A DNA stretch of 64,000 nt from Paenibacillus massiliensis 2301065 = DSM 16942. GTDB lineage: Bacteria; Bacillota; Bacilli; Paenibacillales; Paenibacillaceae. The stretch is taken from positions 372,001 to 436,000 of the forward strand of contig NZ_KB898185.1 of the NCBI RefSeq assembly GCF_000377505.1, written 5' to 3'. Below are positions 56,664 to 64,000 of the stretch, piece by piece (position 1 is the first letter of the stretch; each line of letters begins with the position of its first letter). The position numbers and the translations under genes are program-made. Under the pieces are notes generated by a model, which did not search any database, had not been told where the DNA came from, and saw only the letters and a program-made list of their open reading frames with translations.

Positions 56664-57266
56664 TTATTTGAAGGTCTTCACGCGTTCCTCGATGGGCTGG
56701 AACTCTTTTTCGCCTGGCTCGAACGTAGGTGCACCAAATGGCATTTGAGCAATCAGCTTCCAATTCTCAGGCAGCTTCCATTCGTTTTTCACATGCTCAT
56801 CGATCAATGGATTGTAGTGCTGAAGGGAAGCTCCCAGACCTTCCTCTTCCAGAGCTGTCCACACGACCAGCTGAAGCATGCCGTTGGATTGATTAGCCCA
56901 GATTGGGAAGTTGTCCGCATAGGCCTTGAAGTTCTGCTGTAATCCTGCAATCACATCATTATCCTCGAAGAACAGCACGGTACCATATCCACTGCGGAAG
57001 CCAGCCATTTTCTCAGCTGTGGACTTGAATTGCTCCTCGTTACCCACAACCTCACGCAAAATATTTTCTGTAATGTTCCACAGCTTATCATGCTCACCGC
57101 CGAACAGAACTACAGCACGAGCCGTTTGAGAGTTAAAGGAAGATGGAGTGTATTTTACTGCTTCTTGAACGATTTCTGTAATCTTCTCATCGGATACTGA
57201 CACAGATTTGCTGATTCCATAATAGGAGCGTCTTGCTTTAAGTGCTTCAAAGAACGATTTAGCCAC
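56664..57266 (-). CDS. Nitroreductase family protein
   Basis: 200 aa FMN-dependent nitroreductase of the YdgI/HBN1 type. ALKARRSYYGISKS carries the phosphate-binding Arg residues, TPSSFNSQTARAVVLFG the flavin ring contacts and ALEEEGLGASLQHYNP the C-terminal cofactor loop. It reduces nitro-aromatics or quinone-like electrophiles with NAD(P)H. GTG start behind GGAGG. Promoter and operator-like repeat lie just upstream. Confidence 0.93.
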   Translation of the reverse strand: MAKSFFEALKARRSYYGISKSVSVSDEKITEIVQEAVKYTPSSFNSQTARAVVLFGGEHDKLWNITENILREVVGNEEQFKSTAEKMAGFRSGYGTVLFFEDNDVIAGLQQNFKAYADNFPIWANQSNGMLQLVVWTALEEEGLGASLQHYNPLIDEHVKNEWKLPENWKLIAQMPFGAPTFEPGEKEFQPIEERVKTFK

Positions 57267-57296
57267 GTAAAAAACCTCCGTTATTTTTATATTTCA

Positions 57297-57342
57297 TTAC
57301 TTTTCGTAACTTAATATACATTACATAGAATCAGGAAGTCAA
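57297..57342 (-). promoter_or_regulatory. Promoter and operator-like repeat of the nitroreductase gene
   Basis: On the minus strand TTGACT, 18-nt spacer, TATATT (57342-57313) is followed by TTAC-GAAAA-GTAA (57309-57297), a short inverted repeat at about +1. Such TTAC/GTAA repeats bind DUF24/MarR-type electrophile sensors in Bacillus, so repression that is lifted by quinones is possible. Confidence 0.55.
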
Positions 57343-57412
57343 GTAAAATATACCAGACTGATCATATTTATTTTACCCTGCTACCTATTTGTACATTCAA
57401 TATCTACGGAAT

Positions 57413-57640
57413 TTATGACTCAGGCTTGTATTTTCGTTCGCTGGATGAGCTGCTTTTGCTCTTGTCCTTCTCCTGCTCCTCTTGCTTCTCCAGCGTCAGA
57501 TCTTCCATGGGAATGGCATCTACACTCTGCTCGGCCTCATGAATATCCAAGATACTCTTACGCTCAGTAGGATATTGCTCAGGGTGATCCCGGTTAAATG
57601 GTTGCTTTTGTTCTTCCCTGCGTTGATCACTACGTCTCAT
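57413..57640 (-). CDS. Small hydrophilic protein of unknown function
   Basis: 75 aa, almost fully charged: Arg/Gln/Glu-rich N-terminus, then acidic middle, then a Lys/Ser-rich tail. Predicted disordered; no Cys or Trp. GGAAGGAG precedes the ATG. Such short disordered proteins in spore-formers are often spore or stress proteins, but nothing here proves that. Confidence 0.6.
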   Translation of the reverse strand: MRRSDQRREEQKQPFNRDHPEQYPTERKSILDIHEAEQSVDAIPMEDLTLEKQEEQEKDKSKSSSSSERKYKPES

Positions 57641-57741
57641 GGCATGCTACTCCTTCCATATTGCGTGTCTACTATTTCTTACCTGTTCCTGTAAAAAACT
57701 AAACACCATTCGTGAGATTCCTAAGATATAGGAAAAAACGT

Positions 57742-57954
57742 CTATCGTCTTACTTTCACGGGAGACAAGCGGCGTATAGTGGAATTATTTCTGGCGATAA
57801 TCGAATGACTCAACTCCTGTAAGAATTTCCACAACTCTACGATCGCGAAAAAGGCCAAGACTGGGACAATGCTGCCCGCTGTCTTGACCTTATATCGGAT
57901 GTACATGGAATATAGGAATTGATATGTGTTCATGCCTGCAAGCTGGATATTCAA
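57742..57954 (-). CDS. Doubtful small ORF after the phosphoesterase gene
   Basis: Up to 70 aa with one hydrophobic stretch (AGSIVPVLAFFAIVELW) and a basic tail. The TTG start overlaps the phosphoesterase stop by 4 bp, a coupling pattern, but no clear ribosome binding site supports it or the inner ATG. No family is recognised. It may be spurious. Confidence 0.25.
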   Translation of the reverse strand: MNIQLAGMNTYQFLYSMYIRYKVKTAGSIVPVLAFFAIVELWKFLQELSHSIIARNNSTIRRLSPVKVRR

Positions 57955-58448
57955 CGCGCTGAGTAAAAGATATGCTCCGCATGCAGCTTGTCCGCTTGCA
58001 CCGTCAGAATGGCAAACGAATATTGCTGTTGCATCCGCTTATCCGTCGCAGATCCAGGATTGAGCAGCATAATTCCGTTAACTTCATCAAGCAGTGGCAC
58101 ATGAGAATGGCCAAACACAATGCAATCCACCTGCTGGTCGGCAAAAGCCTTCAATGCCCGCTGTTCAGTCGTTCCCCGGAAGCCATCCCCGTGAATCATT
58201 CCGATTCGTTTGCCCTCTGCTTCAATAAGCTTCTCATAGCCCAGCCGGGATACGATATCCTCCCCATCATTATTGCCTGCTATCCCCTCTACCGGAGCAT
58301 AGGCTGCCAATGCTTCATAGACGGACCAATCCGTCCAGTCCCCTGCATGCAGAATCAAATCTGATCCGGGAAGTTCCTCCAATAACCTTGCTGGTAAGCC
58401 TTTGGACCTCTGGGTCATATGGGTGTCAGATACGACGATGATTTTCAA
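57951..58448 (-). CDS. YfcE/YsnB-type metallophosphoesterase
   Basis: 165 aa from the TTG at 58448, which follows AAGGAGGAG; the longer reading starts upstream of that site. Calcineurin-like motifs: VVSDTHM (D-x-H), LILHAGDWTDW (GD), GNNDGED (GNxD), IGMIHGDGF (GH-like) and IVFGHSHVPL (GHxH). All metal ligands are present. It acts on phosphodiesters. In Bacillus ysnB lies close to racE and rph; here racE is 11 kb away. Confidence 0.92.
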   Translation of the reverse strand: MKIIVVSDTHMTQRSKGLPARLLEELPGSDLILHAGDWTDWSVYEALAAYAPVEGIAGNNDGEDIVSRLGYEKLIEAEGKRIGMIHGDGFRGTTEQRALKAFADQQVDCIVFGHSHVPLLDEVNGIMLLNPGSATDKRMQQQYSFAILTVQADKLHAEHIFYSAR

Positions 58449-58541
58449 GACTTCTCCTCCTTGCAATAACCTGCCGCTGGCCTGACTCACAGTCTCACAC
58501 CGAGAACGGTGTAGATAGCAAATCTGTTATTTACGGACGGG

Positions 58542-58970
58542 TTAGCATATGGTGTCTTTATCCAATTGGGCAATCGACTGCTTCAGGTCATATAGTGTAA
58601 TGGTCTCGAAAAATTCGAGTACCTTTTGCTCAGCCAGGATGTTGATGGACTGCAGTAGCGCATCTATATTTCTTCCCACATCACAATCGGGATTGGTATC
58701 CTGATGGACCGTGAATAACGGCCTGTCTTCCTTCGTCGCTTCGTAAATATCCCTTAAATGGATTTTCTCATCGCTGCGCACCAGACAGAACCCTCTTGTA
58801 CCCGGGGAAGACTCCACAAGGCCGGCTTTCTTAAGACTGCCCATAATTCTTCGAACTACGACAGGATTGGTGTTAATGCTCGAAGCGATCACGGAGGACG
58901 TAATGCGATCCGGTGCACTCTGGCTTAACAACAGCAAGCAGTGAATGCTCACCGAAAAATGGGTGCTCAT
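58542..58970 (-). CDS. Rrf2 family transcriptional regulator (YwnA-like)
   Basis: 142 aa. Winged helix at 5-65 (ITSSVIASSINTNPVVVRRIMGSLKKAGLVESSPGTRGFCLV). Cysteines at C62, C105 and the C-terminal residue; not the three-Cys cluster of IscR, so an iron-sulfur cluster is unlikely. YwnA-type members are thiol or electrophile sensors. AAAGGATG before the ATG. Confidence 0.9.
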   Translation of the reverse strand: MSTHFSVSIHCLLLLSQSAPDRITSSVIASSINTNPVVVRRIMGSLKKAGLVESSPGTRGFCLVRSDEKIHLRDIYEATKEDRPLFTVHQDTNPDCDVGRNIDALLQSINILAEQKVLEFFETITLYDLKQSIAQLDKDTIC

Positions 58971-58998
58971 GCTTCATCATCCTTTATTAATCTAAGGG

Positions 58999-59376
58999 TT
59001 ACTCTGGAAAATAATCATGCTCGGGTCTTAGTCGAACCTTTAGCATCCGTACACTGTTCTCCAGTTGCTTAACTACATCCTCTAGCTGACGGCGATCAAT
59101 GCTCTGATAATCGGGTACGGGCTTTGGAGCATTTTGCAGGTCACGGAGTGCAATCTGCTGTTCCTGCCATTTATCCATCAAATCGGAAATATGGGCGTAA
59201 AAGCGCTCATAATCCTTAATAATCTCGTCTAGATAAGCATCCACTTCCTCTGGGTCGTAGCCGCGCATCTTGGTCTTGAACTGCTTCTCATGTATGGCTA
59301 AAGCATCGAGCTGAATTCCTAGCTGATTGAATAGCTTCTTCTGTTTATCCAGCCGACGTTTCATATGCTCATCCAT
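58999..59376 (-). CDS. DivIVA-domain protein
   Basis: 125 aa, helical. FKTKMRGYDPEEVDAYLDEIIKDYERFYAHI (residues 32-62) is the DivIVA/GpsB N-terminal membrane-curvature motif with the RGYDxxEVDxYLD core, followed by coiled coil. The part before it (1-31) is longer than in GpsB and the C-terminus lacks the GpsB motif. It probably acts in cell division or wall synthesis placement. It is 28 bp upstream of the Rrf2 gene in the same direction. Confidence 0.88.
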   Translation of the reverse strand: MDEHMKRRLDKQKKLFNQLGIQLDALAIHEKQFKTKMRGYDPEEVDAYLDEIIKDYERFYAHISDLMDKWQEQQIALRDLQNAPKPVPDYQSIDRRQLEDVVKQLENSVRMLKVRLRPEHDYFPE

Positions 59377-59467
59377 GCAAATCCCCCTTCCACTTCCTCT
59401 ACAATTTATATCATATTCAGGCTCGAGATGAAAACACGTTGGTCACAGGTAAATGAATAAAATAGTC

Positions 59468-60472
59468 TCAACTCACCACGACACGCTGCCGGGTCTGAGC
59501 CGATTGCAGGCAGGCATCAATCACCTTCATATTCAGCACAGAATCCTCCGGTGAGTAGGGTAGCGGAGTTCCATCCAGTACGGCACTTGCGAACACATCA
59601 GCCTGTATTTCGAAGGAATTGTGACCCTTCAGCCGCTCTTCACGAGTAACAGTGCCTCTATGGACGAAGATCTGGGGAACAACTGCTGTCTTCTCCCACC
59701 CGAACATTTTTGGCATGGCGATCGTGCCGTTTGTCCCCAGAATCTCCATATTCGAACGATGAGCCGCCCACATTCCACAATCAAAGGTAAGCGTAACGCC
59801 ATGAGGGAATTCCAGTAATCCAGACGCCATCATATCCACATTATCGTGCTCCTCCGAGAACAGTGCATGCACCGTAACCGCTTCCGGTTCACTCTTCAGA
59901 TACATTCGCGCTGCGGAGATCGGGTACACCCCCACATCGTACAATGAGCCGCCACCCATCTCCTTGTGAAAACGCACGTTATCACTTCCATTGGCATCAT
60001 TATACGTAAATGTGCAATGAATGCCTCGAATCTCGCCGATCTCACCACTGTCAATGATTTCCTTAATCCGCTGATGCTTCGGATGATAGCGATACATGAA
60101 AGCCTCCGCGAACAACACATCATGTCGCTTACATGCTTCCACCATCTCCTCGGTATCACTGGCACATAGGGAAGAGGGTTTCTCACAGAGCACATGCTTA
60201 CCCGCCTCCGCCGCCCGTATGGTCCATTCCTTGTGCAGATGATTCGGCAGCGGTATATACACCGCTTCTACCTCGGGGTCCAGCAACAGCTCTTCATAGC
60301 TGCCATAGGCAGTCTGAATATTACACTGCTTGGACACCTCCACCGCCAATTCAGCATCACGGCTGGCAATGGCGATGACCTCACCGCGCTCGGATTGCTG
60401 TATGGCTGGAATGACAGCGGTTCTCGCAATTTCTGCTGTACTAAGAACTCCCCATTTCAACTTGCGGGTCAT
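59468..60472 (-). CDS. Gfo/Idh/MocA family oxidoreductase
   Basis: 334 aa from the ATG at 60472 (AAGGATG upstream). N-terminal Rossmann domain (LKWGVLSTAEIARTAVIPAIQQS), then the family signature AGKHVLCEKPSSLCASDTEEMV (EKP with catalytic Lys) and C-domain with GGGSLYDVGVYPISAARMYL. NAD(P)-dependent sugar or inositol dehydrogenase; substrate unknown. It follows the PadR gene by 24 bp, so the two form an operon. Confidence 0.92.
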   Translation of the reverse strand: MTRKLKWGVLSTAEIARTAVIPAIQQSERGEVIAIASRDAELAVEVSKQCNIQTAYGSYEELLLDPEVEAVYIPLPNHLHKEWTIRAAEAGKHVLCEKPSSLCASDTEEMVEACKRHDVLFAEAFMYRYHPKHQRIKEIIDSGEIGEIRGIHCTFTYNDANGSDNVRFHKEMGGGSLYDVGVYPISAARMYLKSEPEAVTVHALFSEEHDNVDMMASGLLEFPHGVTLTFDCGMWAAHRSNMEILGTNGTIAMPKMFGWEKTAVVPQIFVHRGTVTREERLKGHNSFEIQADVFASAVLDGTPLPYSPEDSVLNMKVIDACLQSAQTRQRVVVS

Positions 60473-60496
60473 GACAATCATCCTTCCCGTATGTGA

Positions 60497-60856
60497 TTAG
60501 TAGTTGTCCTGTTCGGCTTTATGCAGCAGACCCAGACATCTGTCCAGATCGGCCTTCACCTGCTTCCTGTAAAGCTTGGCTTTCTCGGCACCCTCATCGG
60601 TAAAATGATACAATACTATTTCCTGGAAATCGACGCGTGGATCGGAGCCTTTCAGACGCTTGGTCCTGTAAAATATCCCCTCCTGCACAAGCTCATGAAG
60701 AGCTCTGTATACCTCACTCTGCGGCGGGATATACCCAAAGCTGCCAAACTCGCTTTTCATCGCCTCCAGCATTTGATACCCGTAGCCCTGATGCCTCTCC
60801 ACCATGGTAATCAAATAAAGCTTGATGAATGCCCGCTGGGATATCATGAATGCCAT
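60497..60856 (-). CDS. PadR family transcriptional regulator
   Basis: 119 aa from the ATG at 60856, 6 nt after GGGGG. Winged helix FIKLYLITMVERHQGYGYQMLEAM ... PPQSEVYRALHELVQEGIFYR, then a short dimerisation helix (residues 85-119). PadR-s1 size. It probably represses its own operon with the oxidoreductase gene. A perfect inverted repeat lies about 180 bp upstream. Confidence 0.9.
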   Translation of the reverse strand: MAFMISQRAFIKLYLITMVERHQGYGYQMLEAMKSEFGSFGYIPPQSEVYRALHELVQEGIFYRTKRLKGSDPRVDFQEIVLYHFTDEGAEKAKLYRKQVKADLDRCLGLLHKAEQDNY

Positions 60857-61034
60857 CTGCATCCCCCTTTTCGTAGTCAAAATGCTACCTCATCCTTCCA
60901 TTATAAACCAATCCTTCTGGATGCTCTATTCGCAATTCCCGTTTGTAACGAAGCAGGCGCGAATGATCTGGATGCTCAGGTGGGCAGTAGCACGGGTGCG
61001 GAGTATGATTTTCTATTATGAATTTTTCATATAA
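60857..61034. other. Upstream region of the PadR gene
   Basis: Non-coding. It should hold the PadR promoter; no convincing -35/-10 pair was identified and no ORF has a binding site. Confidence 0.4.
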
Positions 61035-61056
61035 TGATATTTTGACAAAAATATCA
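61035..61056. promoter_or_regulatory. Perfect inverted repeat upstream of padR
   Basis: TGATATTTT-GAC-AAAAATATCA, 9-bp arms. Its place upstream of a regulator gene suggests an operator. Arms are AT-rich, so chance is possible. Confidence 0.4.
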
Positions 61057-61099
61057 CAAGGGTGTCAATCGTTCTGGCGACCGATTTTCGGGCGGATGC

Positions 61100-61173
61100 T
61101 TGGACTACTGTTTATCGTACCTTGCGGACTCATACTTTTACGATGATTGGACTGCTACTTTTCGCACCTTACG
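61100..61173. repeat. Imperfect 28-bp direct repeat with 46-bp period
   Basis: Two related words, TTGGACTACTGTTTATCGTA (61100) and TTGGACTGCTACTTTTCGCA (61146), each continuing CCTT(G/A)CGG. The second copy runs into the acyltransferase stop region. Confidence 0.55.
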
Positions 61174-62389
61174 GTACCAAGCTTCGATCAGGAGCTCGCG
61201 GCGGGACTCCAGTGCCCTTGTAGCGATGCTCGCTCCTTCTTCGTAGCTTCATCCCCGTGAGCCATCGTCCCCCTGGCAGTTGGGCAAGCAGCCATGTTGC
61301 TGCAGTCGACAGCACCAATGCCAGCACGAAGGAGAGAAGCATTCTAACAACGACTGGTAAGGAGGTCAGCAGAGATTCATCAGGTACGTAGGTTACCCTT
61401 AGCATCAGAGCATGGATTAGATAACTGCCATAGGACAAATCTCCCAGCACACTCCACCAGCGAGTCATACGCTCACTATAGTTTACGACCATTAGAGCTA
61501 CCCTGTAAGCAGCCAGAACCAGTAAAATGCAATACAATGCCATCAAGGGTCTTAGCAAGGATACGCTATGAAAGCGAATCACCAGCTCCTGGCCCTGCTG
61601 AAAGCTACCTGTTAGTGTATATAGCAAATATCCTGTAATCACAGCAATAGCTGGCCAGTATACCCATTGCAGCCTTCGGGCCCATTCGGTCCACCGGTGC
61701 ATATGGCTTCCAGCCGCCGCTCCCAACACGAAATAGAAGATAAAATAAAGTATATTACGGTCAGCAAGTGTCGTGAACATAGCCGTAACCACAGGTATAT
61801 TCGTTCCAGACAACAGCTGCTGCATAGGCCCTACTGCGTACATCAGGGCGATATATAGCAGTCCTGCACCAGCAAGTACACTCAGCCTCCATCGCTCGGA
61901 TATGGATGCTGTAATTGCACGATACCCCTTAAGGAACAGCGGATACACCAGATAAAATTGAATGATCATGATGATATACCACAGATGGTAACTGCTCTTC
62001 CCCGTGAAAAGCTTCACTACGCTGTCTGTCAGGGCAGCGAGATTCCAGTTGGTGAGTGGAATAGCACCATTAGCTATTTGATAAATGACTGACCATAAGA
62101 GATATGGAATGATGACGCCTGACAATCGTTTTCGTAAAAAGACGCCGTAGCCCACATCCGCACCAGGCTCCCGATCATTATAAAGAAGAAGCATCCCCGT
62201 AATGAAGGCGAAGGCTGGCACTGCAAATTTGGACAGCAGCAGCAGGATCGACATGAGGACTCCGTCCTCCAGTCTTACCTCCTGTACGATGGAAAAATGG
62301 GCTATTGCGTGCTGCAATACGACGGCACTGAAGGCCATTCCCCGAAGGACGGCTATTTCATTTATTTTCTCTCTTGAATGTTGGCTCAC
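61169..62389 (-). CDS. Acyltransferase 3 family membrane protein
   Basis: 406 aa from the GTG at 62389, 5 nt after AGGGGG; the longest ORF would begin inside a strong hairpin at 62437-62491. Ten to eleven helices. Family signatures: EIAVLRGMAFSAVVLQHAI (R and H catalytic), PAFAFITGMLLLYN, FLRKRLSGVIIPYLLWSVIY, YHLWYIIMIIQFYLVYPLF and a C-terminal YGSYLIHALMLR. It transfers an acetyl or other acyl group to an extracellular polysaccharide or wall polymer. Basic C-terminal tail. Confidence 0.9.
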   Translation of the reverse strand: MSQHSREKINEIAVLRGMAFSAVVLQHAIAHFSIVQEVRLEDGVLMSILLLLSKFAVPAFAFITGMLLLYNDREPGADVGYGVFLRKRLSGVIIPYLLWSVIYQIANGAIPLTNWNLAALTDSVVKLFTGKSSYHLWYIIMIIQFYLVYPLFLKGYRAITASISERWRLSVLAGAGLLYIALMYAVGPMQQLLSGTNIPVVTAMFTTLADRNILYFIFYFVLGAAAGSHMHRWTEWARRLQWVYWPAIAVITGYLLYTLTGSFQQGQELVIRFHSVSLLRPLMALYCILLVLAAYRVALMVVNYSERMTRWWSVLGDLSYGSYLIHALMLRVTYVPDESLLTSLPVVVRMLLSFVLALVLSTAATWLLAQLPGGRWLTGMKLRRRSEHRYKGTGVPPRAPDRSLVP

Positions 62390-62436
62390 GTTGACCCCCT
62401 GAATTTCTATGGACATGCTGGAACGGAACACACAAG

Positions 62437-62491
62437 AGAGCAAGGGCATCTGTCGGAGGCTTCATTGCTCTTCCGAAGATACCCTTGCTCT
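62437..62491 (-). terminator. Long hairpin after the general-stress gene
   Basis: AGAGCAAGGG-ATCT-TCGGA pairs with TCCGA-GAT-CCCTTGCTCT (about 19 bp with two mismatches). The minus-strand tail is TCTCTTGTGTGTT, weakly T-rich. It probably ends the transcript of the gene at 62621. Confidence 0.65.
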
Positions 62492-62620
62492 GCACAGACT
62501 CACCTTGGTCTGATCTTGTACAGCTAATATCCGATTATAACACCTTACTAAATCAAATGCGGGTGTAGAGCCGCTTGATAAGAATATTTAGTGTAAAGCA
62601 TGGGTCAACAGCTGGATGAA

Positions 62621-63253
62621 TTAAAGGATTCGATGGGAATCAGGGTAGGCATTACGAGCAGCCTCTACCCGCCGATCGCGATCCTCATCACACAACCTTG
62701 GCTTCCCCTCGCCGGGGACCACATCTGCTCGTTGATTCACAGGAAGCTCATCCCCCCAAGCATAACGATCTGTGTTCAGAGAACGGTTGTCACGAAATGT
62801 ATTATAGATGTCCTCTCCCCGACCATTCTCATCGACGAGCACCAGAATTTTTCCCTGATCCACAAATTTCTCGTATTCAGCGGCCTCATCCTCGGGAATG
62901 CCAAGCCCAACAAGTCCACCTACCAGACCACCAGCTCCCGCACCTACAGCTGCTCCAGTCAAGGTAGCTGCAATCGGGCCAGCCGCCAGGATTGGACCGA
63001 CACCCGGAATCGCCAATGCACCAATCCCAGCCAATAGACCGGCCACTCCACCCAGAACACCTCCAGTTGCAGCTCCTGCGGCTACCCCTTCGGGTGCCCG
63101 CGTTCCAGTGTCTTCCTCAATCGCCCGCAGATCGTCCCGATCCTTGGTAAGCACTGAGATCTCATCCTGATGGATACCTTGACGCTTCAATTGATCAATT
63201 GCTTCCGAAGCCTCTCGCTCTGTATCAAATACTCCTACGATTTTCCTGCTCAT
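62621..63253 (-). CDS. General stress protein 17M-like protein
   Basis: 210 aa. Residues 1-50 form the YflT/17M domain (RKIVGVFDTEREASEAIDQLKRQGIHQDEISVLTK). Residues 57-118 are a Gly/Ala-rich membrane-inserting stretch with GGVLGGVAGLLAGIGALAIPGVGPI. Residues 120-150 are a short acidic domain (IPEDEAAEYEKFVDQGKILVLVD). The tail is charged. Typical SigB-regulated stress protein. A SigB-like promoter lies 42 bp upstream of the start. Confidence 0.9.
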   Translation of the reverse strand: MSRKIVGVFDTEREASEAIDQLKRQGIHQDEISVLTKDRDDLRAIEEDTGTRAPEGVAAGAATGGVLGGVAGLLAGIGALAIPGVGPILAAGPIAATLTGAAVGAGAGGLVGGLVGLGIPEDEAAEYEKFVDQGKILVLVDENGRGEDIYNTFRDNRSLNTDRYAWGDELPVNQRADVVPGEGKPRLCDEDRDRRVEAARNAYPDSHRIL

Positions 63254-63294
63254 GACAGATACCTCCTCGAAGTTTTGAGTAGCATGTCATGTAT

Positions 63295-63319
63295 TTACCC
63301 TATATTCGTTGATTCAAAC
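63295..63319 (-). promoter_or_regulatory. SigB-type promoter of the general-stress gene
   Basis: On the minus strand GTTTGA, 13-nt spacer, GGGTAA, against the consensus GTTTAA-N13-15-GGGTAT. It lies 42 bp before the ATG of a classic SigB-type gene. Confidence 0.65.
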
Positions 63320-63437
63320 GATTGGAAGGAGATTTGCTAGTTTAACTTTGAATCTATTGTAATAAATAGACCAGCATAATATCACTATGAAACTTAGGAA
63401 AAAGGACCAGCATATAGCAGCTTCTCAGCAGGTCAAC

Positions 63438-63920
63438 CTAATCTGCCTGCAATGGAAGACAACTTATAAGCAACTCGTCGTTTCCTATATTTAGCACCAC
63501 ATAAAAATTAGCAGTAGATTGAATATACAGCAGATCATCTTTTCTAATCATGTTCACGAAGGGATTGGAGGTTGTGGAGAAGAGCGCCCATTTCACTCTG
63601 TTACTTGAATCTGTCTTCACAATAAACCCTTCATTGCCCATCTCGCCTTCGCCACACAGGACTACCGTCTCTTCATTTACCCATAATGTATCGTTAACTT
63701 GAATCGCTGACCAAATATCGTCATCGTCATGGCTATTAGAAATGGCTGCTAGTGTGGTCTCTTCTCCATAGTTAAGGCGGTATTCCCTCCTAAAGCTGTA
63801 TATGAATTGATCATTAGGAATGCAGTCGATCTCTACATTGATAACCTTACCTGATTCATAGATAATCGTGTCAAGGCCCAGCAGCTTATGTTGCAGCCAC
63901 TGCTCCTGTATTGTATGCAT
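63438..63920 (-). CDS. Hypothetical protein
   Basis: 160 aa from the ATG at 63920, after AAGGAGG with an 11-nt gap; the ORF could also begin at 63950, before that site. Alternating hydrophobic/polar stretches (DTIIYESGKVINVEIDCIPNDQFIYSFRREYRL; NEGFIVKTDSSNRVKWALF; DDLLYIQSTANFYVVLNI) suggest an all-beta fold. No family, signal or metal motif is recognised. No partner gene is visible before the window edge. Confidence 0.7.
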   Translation of the reverse strand: MHTIQEQWLQHKLLGLDTIIYESGKVINVEIDCIPNDQFIYSFRREYRLNYGEETTLAAISNSHDDDDIWSAIQVNDTLWVNEETVVLCGEGEMGNEGFIVKTDSSNRVKWALFSTTSNPFVNMIRKDDLLYIQSTANFYVVLNIGNDELLISCLPLQAD

Positions 63921-64000
63921 GTATTTTACAGCCTCCTTACTAAGGCTCATTAGGTAGCATCCAGCGCGGGCTAAAGGATCTGGAAGCTCTCAACTGTAGC

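Noticed and set aside
63951..64000. Possible tail of another minus-strand gene at the right edge
   Set aside because: Open in one frame up to a TAG, but too short to judge.

Overview
The window looks like chromosome of a Gram-positive, low-to-mid GC, spore-former-type Firmicute, most likely Paenibacillus or a close relative. The signs are strong AGGAGG-type ribosome binding sites, frequent GTG/TTG starts, a GlgC/GlgD pair, a sigma/anti-sigma pair of the Sigma_reg type, a copper-amine-oxidase-like stalk-domain protein, YneQ, and a modAB operon next to a YvgK-type regulator. The genus is an inference; no rRNA or tRNA gene was seen. There is no phage, IS element, CRISPR array or plasmid module. 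It reads as a metabolic and stress-response stretch, with most genes on the minus strand.

Layout. 1-5.2 kb: tellurite/stress (ter) locus read leftwards, with four TerD-family proteins, TerC, and an HpcH/HpaI-like lyase that starts at a CTG and runs off the left edge. 5.4-8.2 kb: a DUF6509-like protein, a DinG-type Fe-S helicase and a coiled-coil protein. 8.4-11.2 kb: molybdate uptake (modA, modB) divergent from a HTH plus binding-protein-fold regulator, with a palindrome between them. 11.2-13.6 kb: AraC regulator divergent from a GH4 alpha-galactosidase. 14-20.5 kb: aldo/keto reductase, ECF sigma factor with membrane anti-sigma factor and its own ECF-type promoter, a lone PTS EIIA(Glc), and a large YhgE/Pip membrane protein. 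20.8-25.5 kb: glgC-glgD-glgP. 25.9-31.6 kb: small genes, DUF3891, a stalk-domain secreted protein, a GH95 glycosidase and a DinB-like protein.

31.8-44.1 kb: the most striking part. A complete hexuronate cassette (uxaC, lacI, uxaB, uxaA) is present twice in tandem, same order and strand, with clearly diverged copies and matching LacI-type operators before each uxaC and uxaB. No transporter or KDG-degradation gene lies with them. Several short tandem-repeat arrays (21, 12, 12, 18 and 21 bp units) sit in the gaps in and to the right of this region.

44.4-64 kb: housekeeping and stress genes: DUF2809, HAD hydrolase, glutamate racemase, azoreductase, lactonase, OsmC, MFS transporter, AEC transporter, a HMCES-like protein, zwf, YneQ, nitroreductase, YfcE-type phosphoesterase, Rrf2 regulator, DivIVA-domain protein, PadR with a Gfo/Idh/MocA oxidoreductase, an acyltransferase, and a general-stress 17M-like protein with a SigB-like promoter. 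Short genes found by hand reading are at 25874-26005 (43 aa), 48351-48506 (51 aa) and 53458-53538 (26-aa hydrophobic peptide followed by a terminator).

Together the genes suggest a soil or plant-associated bacterium that uses pectin-derived uronates, alpha-galactosides and other plant glycans, stores glycogen, and carries envelope, electrophile and metal stress functions. Start sites were moved to the codon with the best ribosome binding site wherever the longest ORF lacked one.
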